Assembly: GCA_963576735.1 (NCBI GenBank)
Contig: CAUYWD010000186.1
Location: 1 to 64,000, forward strand
Source of the DNA: Bedellia somnulentella
Taxonomy: Eukaryota; Arthropoda; Insecta; Lepidoptera; Bedelliidae
Direction: 5' to 3'
Length of the DNA: 64,000 bases
Shown piece by piece: positions 49,516-60,289 of the stretch. Numbering within the stretch: position 1 is the stretch's first letter; the number at the start of each line of letters is the position of its first letter. The position numbers were made by a program, and so were the translations under genes. Under the pieces are notes generated by a model. It did no database searches. It saw nothing but the letters and a program-made list of their open reading frames with translations, and was not told where the DNA came from.

Positions 49516-50313
49516 CTACTTTTTGGGTTTTTCTTGTTCTTCTGGTGGACTGGCAACCTCCTCAGTAGGCGGAGCACGGAAGTTGGGGAACTGCTCCCAC
49601 GGAGCACTCAACTCAAATCTACGGAACTCTTGAGCCAGCTCTAAAGGTTCTACTACCACTCTTTTCTGTTCATCATCATACCTCACCTCTACATATCCAC
49701 TGAGAGGGAAGTCTTTCCTGAAGGGATGGCCTTCAAATCCATAATCAGTCAGTATCCTTCTTAAGTCAGGATGGTTTGCAAAGAATACTCCAAACATATC
49801 CCAAATCTCCCTCTCATACCAGTTGGCAGCTTTGAATACATCACAAGCAGAATCCAGCGGAGATAGTTCATCAGTGTAAGTCTTAACACGAATTCTAGAG
49901 TTGTACCGAAGAGACAGTAGGTTGTAGATGACTTCGAAGCGGTTTTCACGAGAAGGCACATCCATTCCAGCGATGTCAATCAAGTTCACAAACTGAGCGC
50001 TATGATGATCTCTCAGAAAATGGAGCACGGGCAGCAATCCCTCCGGAGGAACTAACACTTCCAGTTCATTTCCAGAAGTAATTTGCACCTTTTGGATATA
50101 TTTGGGCATACACTCGGCTATGTATTTACCAAAATCTACGAGTTGATTTTTCTGCAAAGGGTCAAATTTAGCAATCGTGGGTCGTGTTTCAGTAACAGGT
50201 GCTTTATCAGAAAATGTAGCCACACGCTGAACAACTGGAGCTCTTAAGTTTCTAAGGAGTATTTTGCTTGCATTACAACTTGAGCTTAAAGCTCGTTTTA
50301 TGTAAAAAGCCAT
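49516..50313 (-). CDS. NDUFS3: NADH dehydrogenase (ubiquinone) iron-sulfur protein 3, mitochondrial (complex I 30 kDa subunit)
   Basis: 265 codons in one exon. The N-terminus ([20 protein letters not shown]) is basic and Ser-rich with no acidic residue, a mitochondrial targeting presequence. The core has the subunit signature [20 protein letters not shown] (168-187) and [16 protein letters not shown]. Family knowledge: NuoC-like subunit of the peripheral arm of complex I in the matrix, needed for assembly of the quinone-reducing module. The start is supported by the presequence. Intronless state could be natural or mark a retrocopy. A 5.2-kb LINE begins 36 bp upstream of the ATG, so its promoter context is abnormal. 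Drosophila calls it ND-30. Confidence 0.96.
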   Translation of the reverse strand: MAFYIKRALSSSCNASKILLRNLRAPVVQRVATFSDKAPVTETRPTIAKFDPLQKNQLVDFGKYIAECMPKYIQKVQITSGNELEVLVPPEGLLPVLHFLRDHHSAQFVNLIDIAGMDVPSRENRFEVIYNLLSLRYNSRIRVKTYTDELSPLDSACDVFKAANWYEREIWDMFGVFFANHPDLRRILTDYGFEGHPFRKDFPLSGYVEVRYDDEQKRVVVEPLELAQEFRRFELSAPWEQFPNFRAPPTEEVASPPEEQEKPKK

Positions 50314-50479
50314 GATTTAAACTATTTTCAGTGTGATTATATCACAATTTTTTTTTTTTTTTTTTTAAATCATTTATTCGCCGGAAACAAAGTCCATAGG
50401 CATACTCATACATCACATAGGTAAAATAAACTAAACTAAAATAATTACAGATAAGAACTTAAATTTAAACACAACATCA

Positions 50480-53400
50480 TTAAATCTGCTCAACAGTACT
50501 GGTTATAAAATTGAATAAACACTTATATAGTTTGTGGTTTTTTAAAATATCTTGAACACGGCGGGGTACAACATTCCGAGGATGACAGGTGTCAGCTGTC
50601 ATGATCTGCACAGGCAATGACGTAAAGTCTGAATCATTCGTTTCAGTGATCTCCTCAGTCTTCTCCTCCTCTGTATCCAAAGCTTCTCCTATATTAGCTA
50701 CAAGAGCTAGTCTCTGCATGTTAAATTTGGGGCAGCTCATAACTATATGGGTCAAGTCTGCCTCATCAGCTGAACAGTAAGTGCATTTGTTATTATCAAT
50801 AATTTTCATTCTATGTAAATGGGCAGGTGTTTGGCAGTGTCCAAATCTCAGGCGATTTATTATGGTAATGTATTTTCGCTCATTGGCATCCTTATGCTTA
50901 TGATACCATGGTTTACTTGGTAGTTCCTCTTGTATCTCCGCATACCATCTTCCTTTAAATTTCGAGACATCCTTATAGTATTCGTTCCACAGTTGTCTTC
51001 TCATGTTTTTCAACTTCATATGTAGATCCGTAAAAGGAATTTTACATATGTCACTATGATCTTCATCGTGATTGGAATTGACAGCTTTGTCAACCACTTC
51101 ATTACCCTTGATACCTTTGTGAGACGGTACCCATTTAAAGGTCACATTCATTCTGATATTATACACTATATTTCTTATCTTATATACAATATAATTTATC
51201 TTATAATTAAAACTGAGATTATTTAATGACAATAATACACTTTTGGAGTCAGAGACTACTATTATTTCATTGTAATTTCCAATTTTAGTAAACTTTTGTA
51301 AATAAACAAGTGCTTGATAAATTGCATAAGCTTCTGCTGTGTAGATGCTACAATTTTGATCTAGCTTAAAACATTTGGTTATCTTATTTTGAGGGTCATA
51401 ATAACCAGACTTTACAGAAGTCAGAGACTTTGACCCATCTGTGTACAAATATAAACAATTAGTTTTATGATAACAATATTCCTTAAAATCAGTTTCATTT
51501 GAAATAATACTAGTATCTACATTTAATTTACATATTAAAGCTTCATATTTACATTCATATATTGGCCATAACTGACTCTTGTGCATATTTTCAGACAAAT
51601 TAGTGACAAAACCCATAATCCGGGTAATTGAAGGATATTGACGGTTCAAGATATCTGCTGCTGACACATACGGAGTTATTTGTAAAGAAGATTGTAGAAC
51701 CTCAGGTAAACAAATTCTAGTACTGGCTATATCATTATTTACTGCTAAGACTTTCAAACAGAATTTCTCTGTAGCAAATAAACGCCTTATACACAAAGGT
51801 TGTATACATGTCTCAGCTTCCATATTATTTATAGGAGTTGTACTCATGGCACCACTGATAATGCGCAATGCCATATTTTGTATAACGTCTAACTTTTTTA
51901 GTAAAACCGGACTTATGTTCATATATACAATTGCACTATAATCAAAGTGACTGCGAACCAAGCTTTTGTATAACATACTCAGGACTTTAGGGTCGGACCC
52001 CCAAAATGTACCAGCTAATGATCTCATTATATTTATACCCCTCATTGCATTCCTACAAATATAATTTATATGTTTTTCAAATTTTAATTTTGTATCAAAA
52101 ATTACACCTAGAAACTTTTTTTCCTCTGTTTGTGGTAATTGGACATTATTATATTTAATATTTACAGACCTATTGCTACCAAATACTAAAACTGAACTTT
52201 TACTTGAGTTAATACTTAGCTTTAAAATGTTTGAATAATAAGAATAAAGCTTATCTAAAGCTAAATTAATCTTTGTTTGAGCAATCTGTACATTACTATT
52301 TACACAATATATCAAAATATCATCAGCAAACTGTAATATTTTAACATCTTCAGGTAAATGATGGAGAATTTGTGAAGTATATAAATTGTATAGTATTGGA
52401 GACAAGGAGGCACCTTGCATTAGACCTTTGTATGCAATTTTTGGGCCATGTAAAATATTATTATACTTAACATATAATGTACGACCAAATGAAAAGTTAA
52501 ACAGCCACTTTATTAATTTTCCAGGCAGATTCAACGAATGAAGAACCTTTGCCATTTGATGGAGATCGACATTGTCATAGGCTCCCTGCACATCAAGGAA
52601 CACACACACTGCTGCTGACTTAGACAACAGGCAGTTCTTCATATCTATCAGGTATGTAGTAAAACTTTCGACTGCACTTTTTCCTTTCCTAAATCCAAAC
52701 TGGCATGAAGGAATTATATTCTTATTTTCTACATAATAGTCTAGTCTTAGTTTTATCATTTGCTCACATATCTTACCTATACAAGAAGCTAAAGAGATAG
52801 GTCTGTATGAATTAGAATCATCATCAGGTTTTTCTGGTTTTAATATAGGTATAACACACTGAGTTTTCCATGACTCTGGAATCAATTGTTGTGACCATAG
52901 TGAGTTCAGCATCTGTAATACACTATTTTTAGCTGATATATGTAACTTTTGTAACATGATGTATGGAAAACTGTCTAAACCTGGAGTAGTATTCTTTCTA
53001 AAAGTCAATGCTATATCAAATTCCTCATTTGTAAATGGTTTTATCAGAAAATTTGTAGATTCATTGTTACTATCCAAATTAAATATATACTCTAAATCTA
53101 TGTTATTGTTTGAAGGTTGTGCTAATTTGTCTATAAAAGTACCAATCCATTCGTCATTCTTAGATATATTTCTGTTTGTATTTATTCTTTTAAATCTCCT
53201 TATATAGTTCCATACTCTAGAAATTGGGGTATATCTATTAAAAGACGAACATAACTTTTTCCAACTGGAGCTTTTAGCTTCTTTAATAATATTTTTTTTC
53301 CTAGCATCTAATCTTTTGTAGTCAATATAATTTTCAATTGTCATATCATTCCTATACTTGGCTAATGCATCTTTTGATTTATTTACAGCTTCAGCACAGT

Positions 53401-54319
53401 CCTCACTCCACCAGGGTGCCGGAGCCCTACATGTTTTACCACCATGACACCTATACACAGGTACACACGCATTCCTTAAATTATTAAGTATTTTACACAT
53501 TTCATCATATTTTTGTAATGGACTATCTGAATTAGAATTAAAATCTGTAAACAAAGCCTCTGATAACTCATGGTAGTTTTCCCAGTTTGTTTTATTAAAT
53601 AAAAATTTCTCAATGTCATCATTTACTTGATACTTTGAAGTAGATACAATAATGTCTGTAAAGGTCTGTAGGTGATAGCTACCCATAGCATCATCACCCA
53701 CGCGCCACTCACATAATGGAGCAAGGTCTGGGCTGACACAAGTCACGTCTATAGCCGAAGCATTACTTCCAGGTCTACCAACAGTAGTTGGAGCACCAGT
53801 ATTTAGTAAACATAAGTTGCATTCATCAAGAAGGTCTAGTAATTCCCTACCTCTAGGGTTAGTAATTTCACATCCAAAAGTAACATGATGTGCATTAAAG
53901 TCACCAGATACTATACAAGGTTTTGGTAATTGGTTTACTATGTTTCTTAGCTTATTTATCCTAATGAGACTATTGGTATTTTTTGTTTTAGGTGGGCAAT
54001 ATACACAAAGGATTGAAAGAGGACCGTTTGCTGTGGATAAAGAAACTGCTATTGATTGTATATCCTGATAAAAACTAGTCTTCAGTTGTTTATACTTAAT
54101 TGAGTTACGGATTAAAATACCTACACCGCCATGTTCATTCTTTGCATTTTTTCCTATATAATTATAGCCCGATATTGATAAATATGGATTTGAATCTTTT
54201 AACCAGGTTTCATTGAGAAGACATACATCTATGTTATTTTTAATTAATGATGATTTAAGTAAAACCTTTTTATTATTGACACTCTGAATATTATGTTGCA
54301 TTATTTTTAAAACAGCCAT
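50480..54319 (-). CDS. LINE-4 ORF2: endonuclease, reverse transcriptase, RNase H
   Basis: 1279 codons, uninterrupted. Endonuclease (1-225): MQHNIQSV, LLNETWL (Glu), CVYCPPK, VSGDFNAHH, AIDVTCV and SYHLQTF where SDH is usual. RT (about 440-720): YRPISLASCIGKICEQMI, FGFRKGKSAVESFT, FLDVQGAYDNVD, GLMQGASLSPILYNLYT and LQFADDILIY. RNase H (about 960-1100): LYTDGSK (Asp), YTAEAYAIY (Glu), VVSDSKSV (Asp) and WVPSHKGIKGNEVVDKA (His, Asp). The C-terminal CTYCSADEADLTHIVMSC is a CCHC motif. Expected to nick target DNA and copy LINE RNA by target-primed reverse transcription. Start by reinitiation at TAATG. Confidence 0.94.
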   Translation of the reverse strand: MAVLKIMQHNIQSVNNKKVLLKSSLIKNNIDVCLLNETWLKDSNPYLSISGYNYIGKNAKNEHGGVGILIRNSIKYKQLKTSFYQDIQSIAVSLSTANGPLSILCVYCPPKTKNTNSLIRINKLRNIVNQLPKPCIVSGDFNAHHVTFGCEITNPRGRELLDLLDECNLCLLNTGAPTTVGRPGSNASAIDVTCVSPDLAPLCEWRVGDDAMGSYHLQTFTDIIVSTSKYQVNDDIEKFLFNKTNWENYHELSEALFTDFNSNSDSPLQKYDEMCKILNNLRNACVPVYRCHGGKTCRAPAPWWSEDCAEAVNKSKDALAKYRNDMTIENYIDYKRLDARKKNIIKEAKSSSWKKLCSSFNRYTPISRVWNYIRRFKRINTNRNISKNDEWIGTFIDKLAQPSNNNIDLEYIFNLDSNNESTNFLIKPFTNEEFDIALTFRKNTTPGLDSFPYIMLQKLHISAKNSVLQMLNSLWSQQLIPESWKTQCVIPILKPEKPDDDSNSYRPISLASCIGKICEQMIKLRLDYYVENKNIIPSCQFGFRKGKSAVESFTTYLIDMKNCLLSKSAAVCVFLDVQGAYDNVDLHQMAKVLHSLNLPGKLIKWLFNFSFGRTLYVKYNNILHGPKIAYKGLMQGASLSPILYNLYTSQILHHLPEDVKILQFADDILIYCVNSNVQIAQTKINLALDKLYSYYSNILKLSINSSKSSVLVFGSNRSVNIKYNNVQLPQTEEKKFLGVIFDTKLKFEKHINYICRNAMRGINIMRSLAGTFWGSDPKVLSMLYKSLVRSHFDYSAIVYMNISPVLLKKLDVIQNMALRIISGAMSTTPINNMEAETCIQPLCIRRLFATEKFCLKVLAVNNDIASTRICLPEVLQSSLQITPYVSAADILNRQYPSITRIMGFVTNLSENMHKSQLWPIYECKYEALICKLNVDTSIISNETDFKEYCYHKTNCLYLYTDGSKSLTSVKSGYYDPQNKITKCFKLDQNCSIYTAEAYAIYQALVYLQKFTKIGNYNEIIVVSDSKSVLLSLNNLSFNYKINYIVYKIRNIVYNIRMNVTFKWVPSHKGIKGNEVVDKAVNSNHDEDHSDICKIPFTDLHMKLKNMRRQLWNEYYKDVSKFKGRWYAEIQEELPSKPWYHKHKDANERKYITIINRLRFGHCQTPAHLHRMKIIDNNKCTYCSADEADLTHIVMSCPKFNMQRLALVANIGEALDTEEEKTEEITETNDSDFTSLPVQIMTADTCHPRNVVPRRVQDILKNHKLYKCLFNFITSTVEQI

Positions 54320-55488
54320 TATTTGGTAAGATTTTCTATTAATATATTTTTAATGTGTGTTGTTGTGTTTGTTTTATTTGAATTAGCTAGCGTAACTAAG
54401 GTTTTTATAATTTTTTGTAAAAAAATATCATCTTTTACAAGGTGATCATAGGTCAAGGTGATGGGGTTAATAGTAGGTGTTTGAATCGTTGAAACTGTTG
54501 CTGTACTAGAGGATTCATGACTGTTTTCAATTGTCTTAACCGGGGCAGACTTAGTTTTCAATGCAAATGTCACTGATTTGTCTGTTTTTGCTTTGGGTAA
54601 TGCAGGGAAATCTTTATTTGATACTACTGTTGAGTACATTCTGGTCAAGTAATTTGTTTCATGTCTTTTACGTTGTTCTATTTTAATGGGACAAAACTTA
54701 GATATCGCTAGGTGGTCCGCACCACAGTTGCAACACTTCAAGATCTCTGATGTGCACTCCTTGTAGGAATGTGCACCTGAACATCTTGAACATACCTCAT
54801 CATTTCGACATATTTTGGCATTGTGCCTAAACTTCATGCACTTGAAGCATTGCATCAGTGGTGGCACATAAGTGTATACTCTATACCTCCACTTGTCCAG
54901 AAAAACATATTGTGGGAGGGAAGTACCTACAAATGTAACACTCACCGTAGTGAGAGGGACTATTTCCTGCCCTACTTTTTTGGTAAACCGTCTCACAGCT
55001 ATAATTTCGGCATCCGCCATCAGTTTTTCATAAAGTTCCTCATTGCTCGACTCCTTGTCAATGAATCGAATAGTGCCGGTTCTCTCCGTCGACGCCGCTG
55101 GTATGTACGCCTTTAAGTTATGTTCTTTTAGACAACTATGACTTAGAAAGTCGTTTGCTGCTACCGCCTGTTTGAATACTACTACTATTTTGTTTGCATT
55201 TATTCTACGTTTTTCCACTATGCCCTTTACATTTTTGAAAAATTTGGATAGATAAAATGGGTTTTTGTTCCCAATTTTTTCATTCATTCCTTCGACGTAA
55301 ATCGGGAATTCCTCCTTACAGCTATTGTCTGGGTATGACCTCTTATATTCTGATTTGAAGTATGGTTTATACTTATCTTCCTGACAAGAAGAAGCCGCTG
55401 GCAACTGCTCCTTGATTTTTCGTTTTTTGGTCGATCGAGGTGTCGCCAAACCCCCATCATCATCTCCGCCGCTCTCCGGCTCCATCAC
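54319..55488 (-). CDS. LINE-4 ORF1: gag-like protein with CCHC zinc knuckles
   Basis: 389 codons. An N-terminal charged region (KKRKIKEQL), an RRM-like middle (FFKNVKGIVEKRRINANKIV) and three zinc knuckles: CFKCMKFRHNAKIC, CSRCSGAHSYKEC and CCNCGADHLAISKFC. Typical nucleic-acid-binding ORF1 of I/Jockey-type LINEs. The stop TAA shares its last base with the ORF2 ATG. Confidence 0.92.
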   Translation of the reverse strand: MMEPESGGDDDGGLATPRSTKKRKIKEQLPAASSCQEDKYKPYFKSEYKRSYPDNSCKEEFPIYVEGMNEKIGNKNPFYLSKFFKNVKGIVEKRRINANKIVVVFKQAVAANDFLSHSCLKEHNLKAYIPAASTERTGTIRFIDKESSNEELYEKLMADAEIIAVRRFTKKVGQEIVPLTTVSVTFVGTSLPQYVFLDKWRYRVYTYVPPLMQCFKCMKFRHNAKICRNDEVCSRCSGAHSYKECTSEILKCCNCGADHLAISKFCPIKIEQRKRHETNYLTRMYSTVVSNKDFPALPKAKTDKSVTFALKTKSAPVKTIENSHESSSTATVSTIQTPTINPITLTYDHLVKDDIFLQKIIKTLVTLANSNKTNTTTHIKNILIENLTK

Positions 55489-56082
55489 GACAAGTCCCAG
55501 CTAGGTATTACGTAAGTTTCCCAAATTAATTGATTTAATTAAAAAATTAAATTTAAAAAGGCGCCCTTCCAGTTCCCGCCAAAAAAGGAAGTCCATTATA
55601 TCACAATCACAGCCAGTGTTGCCAACAAGTCAACACCTTATGTCGCCCAATTTTCAAAGCTTGAGTAGCCTAAGTAGCCCAATTTGAAATGAGGTAGCCT
55701 AAAGTAGCCCAACCCCAAAACTAAAATAAAACCACTTTTTCCTTATGCATAATATTATAAGTTTCTGTACATACGATTATATAAAAAAAAAAAACAAATT
55801 TTTAAAATTATATTCTAAAAACAATACATTAAATAAATAGAAGAAAGACATGTTCATTTACACATCACAGCATTTAGAAAAATGATTTTTTAATATAGAT
55901 AAAACCTGAATTTTATTTTTATTTTGCTGTTTCGTTACAATAGTTTTCGGTAGATTATTAAGAATATTTGGCATGATGTAGCTCCATACATATTATTACA
56001 TTTAGGTTTTAAATACAGCGGCATATATGACAGAGATCTTAAATTATCATTTCTTTTGTTTCTCCTTATCTTTGTTAATATG

Positions 56083-56391
56083 TTAAGCTTTTAAAGGTAC
56101 AATCAGTTTTAAAATTCTTGCTTGTAAATCATATTTTTTGCTCAGATGTGTTTTGTATGTTCTTCCATAACATGAAAGGCCGTAATTAATTGTTGAATCT
56201 GCTAATGCCATATACAGTAGCCTTAGGGTGCCATACGGTAACTTATATTTCAAAATATTTAATTTTGCCATTTTCGCTCTGAGTTTAGTACAGACATGAT
56301 CGGTGTGGGGTCCCCAATTGAATTTAGGGTCGATTATTATGTCCAAGTACACATACTGGTTTACCAATTCCAAATAATCACAAACACACAC
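56083..56391 (-). pseudogene. LINE ORF2 C-terminal remnant inside hAT copy B
   Basis: - strand frame LVNQYVYLDIIIDPKFNWGP, then GTLRLLYMALADSTINYGLS: the post-RT region of a CR1/Jockey-type LINE related to, but distinct from, LINE-3. Truncated at both ends. Confidence 0.7.
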
Positions 56392-56504
56392 AACAGCATC
56401 AGTACTTCACACTTAAACCTACAAGTCGTTTAAACTAGAGTCTGAAGTTATTTAAAGAAAATAAAAGTATCAAAACGTAATTTGAATGTTTTCGATAATG
56501 ATAA

Positions 56505-56765
56505 ACTCATGTGGGGATTATTACTAATAAATAAAGGAAAGAAAAACTTGAACTTGCTTTCCCTATCTCAGATATTATTATTTTTTATTTTACAAAATTT
56601 TGCAAACACTACTTTGAAGTGTAAAAGAAACAAAGGATAGAAGAATTTCGCGCTGGCAGCCATTGACACGGTAGCTCAATTGGCAGAGCGACGGGATTGT
56701 ATACCCGAGGTCGCAGGTTCGATTCCCGCCTCTTTCGAAGTTTTTCTTTCCTTTATTTATTAGTA
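56505..56765 (+). repeat. THU copy inside hAT copy B
   Basis: Core TAGCTCAATTGGCAGAGCG and GGTTCGATTCCCGCC at 56671-56738; flank CTCATGTGGGGATTATTAC at 56508; arms AAAGGATAGAAGAATTTCG and CGAAGTTTTTCTTTCCTTT. Confidence 0.75.
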
Positions 56766-56927
56766 GTATCAAAACGTGTTTATTGTTAGTGTACTGTGTT
56801 TTAAATTTAAAGAAAGAAAATATATTAAAATTGGCGTGTCCATATAATTATTAGCCAGAATCTTAAACATGCTGCTTGATCTGCTGCGACCAATTTCTGT
56901 TCTTGCCCTGGTTTGTTAAAACTCCTA

Positions 56928-57143
56928 AAACGCCTCACACGATCGGTTTCCGACCACCAACTATGTGTCCTTGGTCGGAACAACCAATCTTTGTATTCGT
57001 TCTACACGGTCGGCGAAAGAACTTCAGCAGTTCAATCGGAGCAGATGCTATTCCGACTAAGGCCGTTGAAATCAACCAAGTATTGGTATGAACAACACAC
57101 TTCCTCGCGGTCGGAAACCGATCCGATCGTGCATAAGGCTCTT
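56928..57143. mobile_element. Palindromic MITE inside hAT copy B
   Basis: CACACGATCGGTTTCCGACC and GGTCGGAAACCGATCCGATC form the arms. Copy A reads through the same site (CTCCTAAAGGTTAAG), so this is an insertion; flanking TAA/TTA would fit a PIF/Harbinger-type target. Confidence 0.7.
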
Positions 57144-57539
57144 AAAGGTTAAGTGGATAAAAAATACAGATTCAAATAGTTCTAATTAACATACTGATTC
57201 GAATAATCGGTTTATTCGAAACTAAATATTCGCAACTCCATGTGTGATACTTTCACAGTAGTGCCAACATGATCTCAGAGGTATTTAGAGATAAAACGTT
57301 CAATATGGGTGAAGGGGTTTACCATCTTTTTATCTTGATCGTCATATATCTTTTTATGTAGATTTCTTTTTGTGCTTATTTGTGTTGTAATTCGATTATA
57401 AATTAAAATAAACTTAATCTTTTTCGAGTAGCCTAAAAGGCGACCAGTCGCCTTTACGATTTTTTGGTCGCCGTTTTCCAATCTGAGTAGCCTAAATGGC
57501 GAAAAATCGCCTTCGTTGGCAACACTGATCACAGCTCAG

Positions 57540-58078
57540 CTCGCGCTACCCCAAAACAAGTTTTTTTTTTTAATTTTTTTTATTTATTGGCAAAGGCCCT
57601 CTAATCGAAATGTAGAAAAATCTGCCAGTAATATATAATATTGCCAGCCAAAAAAAGTTTTTATTGGTTTTGTACATAGAATTTAGTAGTTCTATAATCA
57701 TGGTCTGAAAAAGAGTGACTTCAAAAGTTAGGTTGGTAGTTGCATGTCTAGGTGGTATCAAATTCTTCAATTGTTTAGGGTCAAATTAAATCTAGAATCC
57801 AGGAGATATATGCATGCGTCGATGCGTAAGGACTAAATAAATACAACACTGTTATACATAACATATAACACTGGATATACTTCCAAGACGAAGTTCAAAG
57901 AGTTATCATGTTTACTTATAGGTTTTTCATTAAAATTGACTTTCGAATTATTTTTAAAATTACTTTGACATAGTTTAGTGAACTGAATCAAAGATTATTG
58001 ATCACCACAGCACAGAATAAATAACACTACGTTTTGTATTGGCCTGAAATCAGATGCACAGTGTTGCTGAATTTGACA
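57540..58078. other. Original upstream flank of NDUFS3, no gene
   Basis: Begins TCAGCTCGCGCTACCCC, the sequence that abutted the NDUFS3 leader before the two insertions; otherwise AT-rich with no recognised element. Confidence 0.45.
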
Positions 58079-58689
58079 TTGAATTGGCCTAGACCTCGCT
58101 TTTATAACATACCCTTTTTATATTATAAATCGATAAAGAACATCATACTTAAAAACTTTGCCCATGGAATGCCTATCTAAAATATTGTTATTTTAAAAAA
58201 AAAATGATAATTAAAAATTGTCGTACCTAGTTCAAACTGAGAATGTATAGAACTAGATTCTTTGCTTCAGTGAAAATAAGAAATAAAAAAAAACATTTGA
58301 TCTATGGTGTAAACAAAAACATAACCTCTTTCGATATTTTCCAGTTCAATCGCTCGCTTACCGGTTTATTTTCATGATATTATTTTTCAACAACGATCAA
58401 TACAACTGGAAAATACCGAAAGAAGTTATATTTTTGTTTACAGAGCGAAAAGCTTAGATCAAATGTTTTTTTTTGTTTCTTATTTTCACTGAAGCAAAGA
58501 TTCTCATTCTATACATTCTCAGTTTGAACTAGGTACGACAATTTTTAATTATTATATTTTTTTGAAAATTACCATATTTTAGATAGGCATTCCATGGGCA
58601 AAATTGTTTAGTTTGATGTCCTTTATCGATTTATAATATAAAAAGGGTATGTTAAAAAAGTGAGGTCTAGGCCAATTGAACGCTGAATG
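58079..58689. mobile_element. Foldback element with ~270-bp arms
   Basis: TTGGCCTAGACCTCGC at the left and GAGGTCTAGGCCAATTG at the right start long inverted arms (58079-58346, 58404-58689) around a 57-bp loop. TTGAA on both sides may be the target duplication. A lone arm lies at 15340-15600. Confidence 0.75.
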
Positions 58690-58699
58690 TTACAAATAC

Positions 58700-59200
58700 A
58701 ACACTATATGCGGCTTTTTTGTACAGACTATTTCTATTTTTATTAGCAAACTTTATCTGATATTGGTAAAAATATTATTAAGATAGAAGTTTTTAATTGG
58801 CAAATGTAAATTTTGAAAACTACAATACAAGTACAACAAAATCTTTTTGCTTGCTTGAAGAAAAGGAAAGAATGCAAAGAAAACATCTTACACTTTCAAA
58901 ATAAAGATTCTTTAATTTTTGCGTTCATTATATTATTTTGAACACTGCAGAGTCAAGTAAGTAATTAATTGTATGTAATTATCGCGTTCTTTAATGTAAT
59001 GTGCTGAATGGCCAAATAAAGGATTATTTTTGAACTACACATGGTTTTATATAAATTGTTTTTCGGTTTTTTCTGGTTTGGTTATCTAACAGAAGTTTCT
59101 TTTGGGAAACAAGTCTAGTTTTTATTTGTTATACTGATAGTGACGCGATTCATCTTTAACATAACTAATTGGTAAAGTATATGCGGTTTTTATCGATCTT
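58700..59200. other. Intergenic AT-rich interval
   Basis: No coding frame or repeat recognised. Confidence 0.4.
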
Positions 59201-59207
59201 TATAAGT

Positions 59208-59244
59208 AAAAAGAAGTAAATATATGGAATATTTACTTCTTTTT
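59208..59244. repeat. Perfect 15-bp hairpin
   Basis: AAAAAGAAGTAAATA and TATTTACTTCTTTTT around a 7-base loop. Confidence 0.85.
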
Positions 59245-59286
59245 GAATAACACTGACACAGATCTTTTTGCCGGACATCTGTGATT

Positions 59287-59323
59287 GCTGCTATTCCTAT
59301 GGTACCTCCATAGGAATAGCAGC
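59287..59323. repeat. Perfect 16-bp hairpin
   Basis: GCTGCTATTCCTATGG and CCATAGGAATAGCAGC around TACCT, 43 bp after the previous hairpin. Confidence 0.9.
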
Positions 59324-59705
59324 TTGATTGTGATCCCTTGATTGCAATGTTTTGTTTATTCCTTGAATATTTGCTATCCCTTTAACAAGTAAAAGTAAAG
59401 GGCTTCGGAGTATGTTAAGTGATCTATGAATTTGATAAGAAATAATTCATGGTTGTTTGCCTTATTGGTCAACATTAGTCCTTGAGGAGTTCTTCTACCC
59501 AGTAGGTGGTATGGTTAAAACTTCATATTTTCTTTATATATTTCTCTATTTAAATAAATTTTTAATCCAATATACTTGTCACTGTAAATATACTTATATG
59601 AATTAATTATCCTTCAAATATGCTGTATATTTAAGTATATATATAAAAATACATTTCTTCTTTACTCTCAGACTACCACTAACAAATATTTTACAACATC
59701 TCAAA

Positions 59706-60039
59706 ATAACCTAGGTCCTAGCGTGCTAATATGAGTACAAAATATTTTGTCGCTTCAGACCGGAGCATAGTTACGTATAGCAAGAGTAGAAACCTAACGG
59801 GCTATTTTTATCACAAAATATTTCTACCCTAAGTTCGGATATTTCTTAGACCTAACGGCCTAAAAAAAGACCAAATATTTTCATCTTTTTTTTACTAAAT
59901 AATATTTAGAATTTACCAAACATATGTAATAAAATCAATCCCACTTACTAATTAATGGAAAACAAACAAAATATTTATTTTTCAATTCAGGTCTGAAGCG
60001 CAACTCTCATTTTGTACTATAATTAGTACGTTAGGTTTG
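59706..60039. mobile_element. Probable MITE with ~60-bp imperfect TIRs
   Basis: AACCTAGGTCC .. TTGTCGCTTCAGACC at the left corresponds in complement to GGTCTGAAGCGCAACTC .. GTACGTTAGGTT at the right. No coding frame. Confidence 0.55.
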
Positions 60040-60289
60040 GATGATTACATAATAAAAAAATATCTGGGACTCAGGAGGATAAACAATTCCTAATTCTATT
60101 TTCCAACATGACAAGTCAATCATAAATAACTGAGACCAAAGACTACAAACACTGTTGACTCAGAAGCTAGGTCATACTAAATGGGCCACCAATTATTACT
60201 TATTGTGGCTGAGTTATCATGTGTCAGTGTGTTTGTACAAAACAGTGATAGACCAGCCACCTTAGTATTTCTAGTGATATAGGTAGATA

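Larger units (their letters stand above)
50349..55594 (-). mobile_element. LINE-4: full-length LINE with RNase H (I-like), 13-bp target duplication
   Basis: Flanked by ATTATATCACAAT at 50336-50348 and 55595-55607. The - strand 3' end is a poly(A) run (T run at 50349-50367). ORF1 (55488-54319) and ORF2 (54319-50480) are intact and overlap as TAATG. Layout and RNase H domain place it in the I-like group; exact clade not determined. A perfect duplication and open frames indicate a young insertion. Confidence 0.95.
55614..57527. mobile_element. hAT-type element, copy B, enlarged by nested insertions
   Basis: Ends CAGTGTTGCCAAC and GTTGGCAACACTG as in copy A, with ATCACAGC on both sides (55606-55613, 57528-57535) as 8-bp duplication. 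It is 1914 bp against 736 in copy A; the surplus is a LINE remnant, a THU copy and a palindromic MITE. Confidence 0.9.

Noticed and set aside
49761..49979. 72-codon - strand frame
   Set aside because: Out-of-frame shadow within the NDUFS3 coding region.
55571..55580. E2F-like GTTCCCGCC upstream of NDUFS3
   Set aside because: It lies in the 5' UTR of LINE-4, not in native NDUFS3 promoter DNA.
59287..59323. microRNA precursor
   Set aside because: Stem is only 16 bp, shorter than a typical pre-miRNA arm, and has no extended base-paired flanks.
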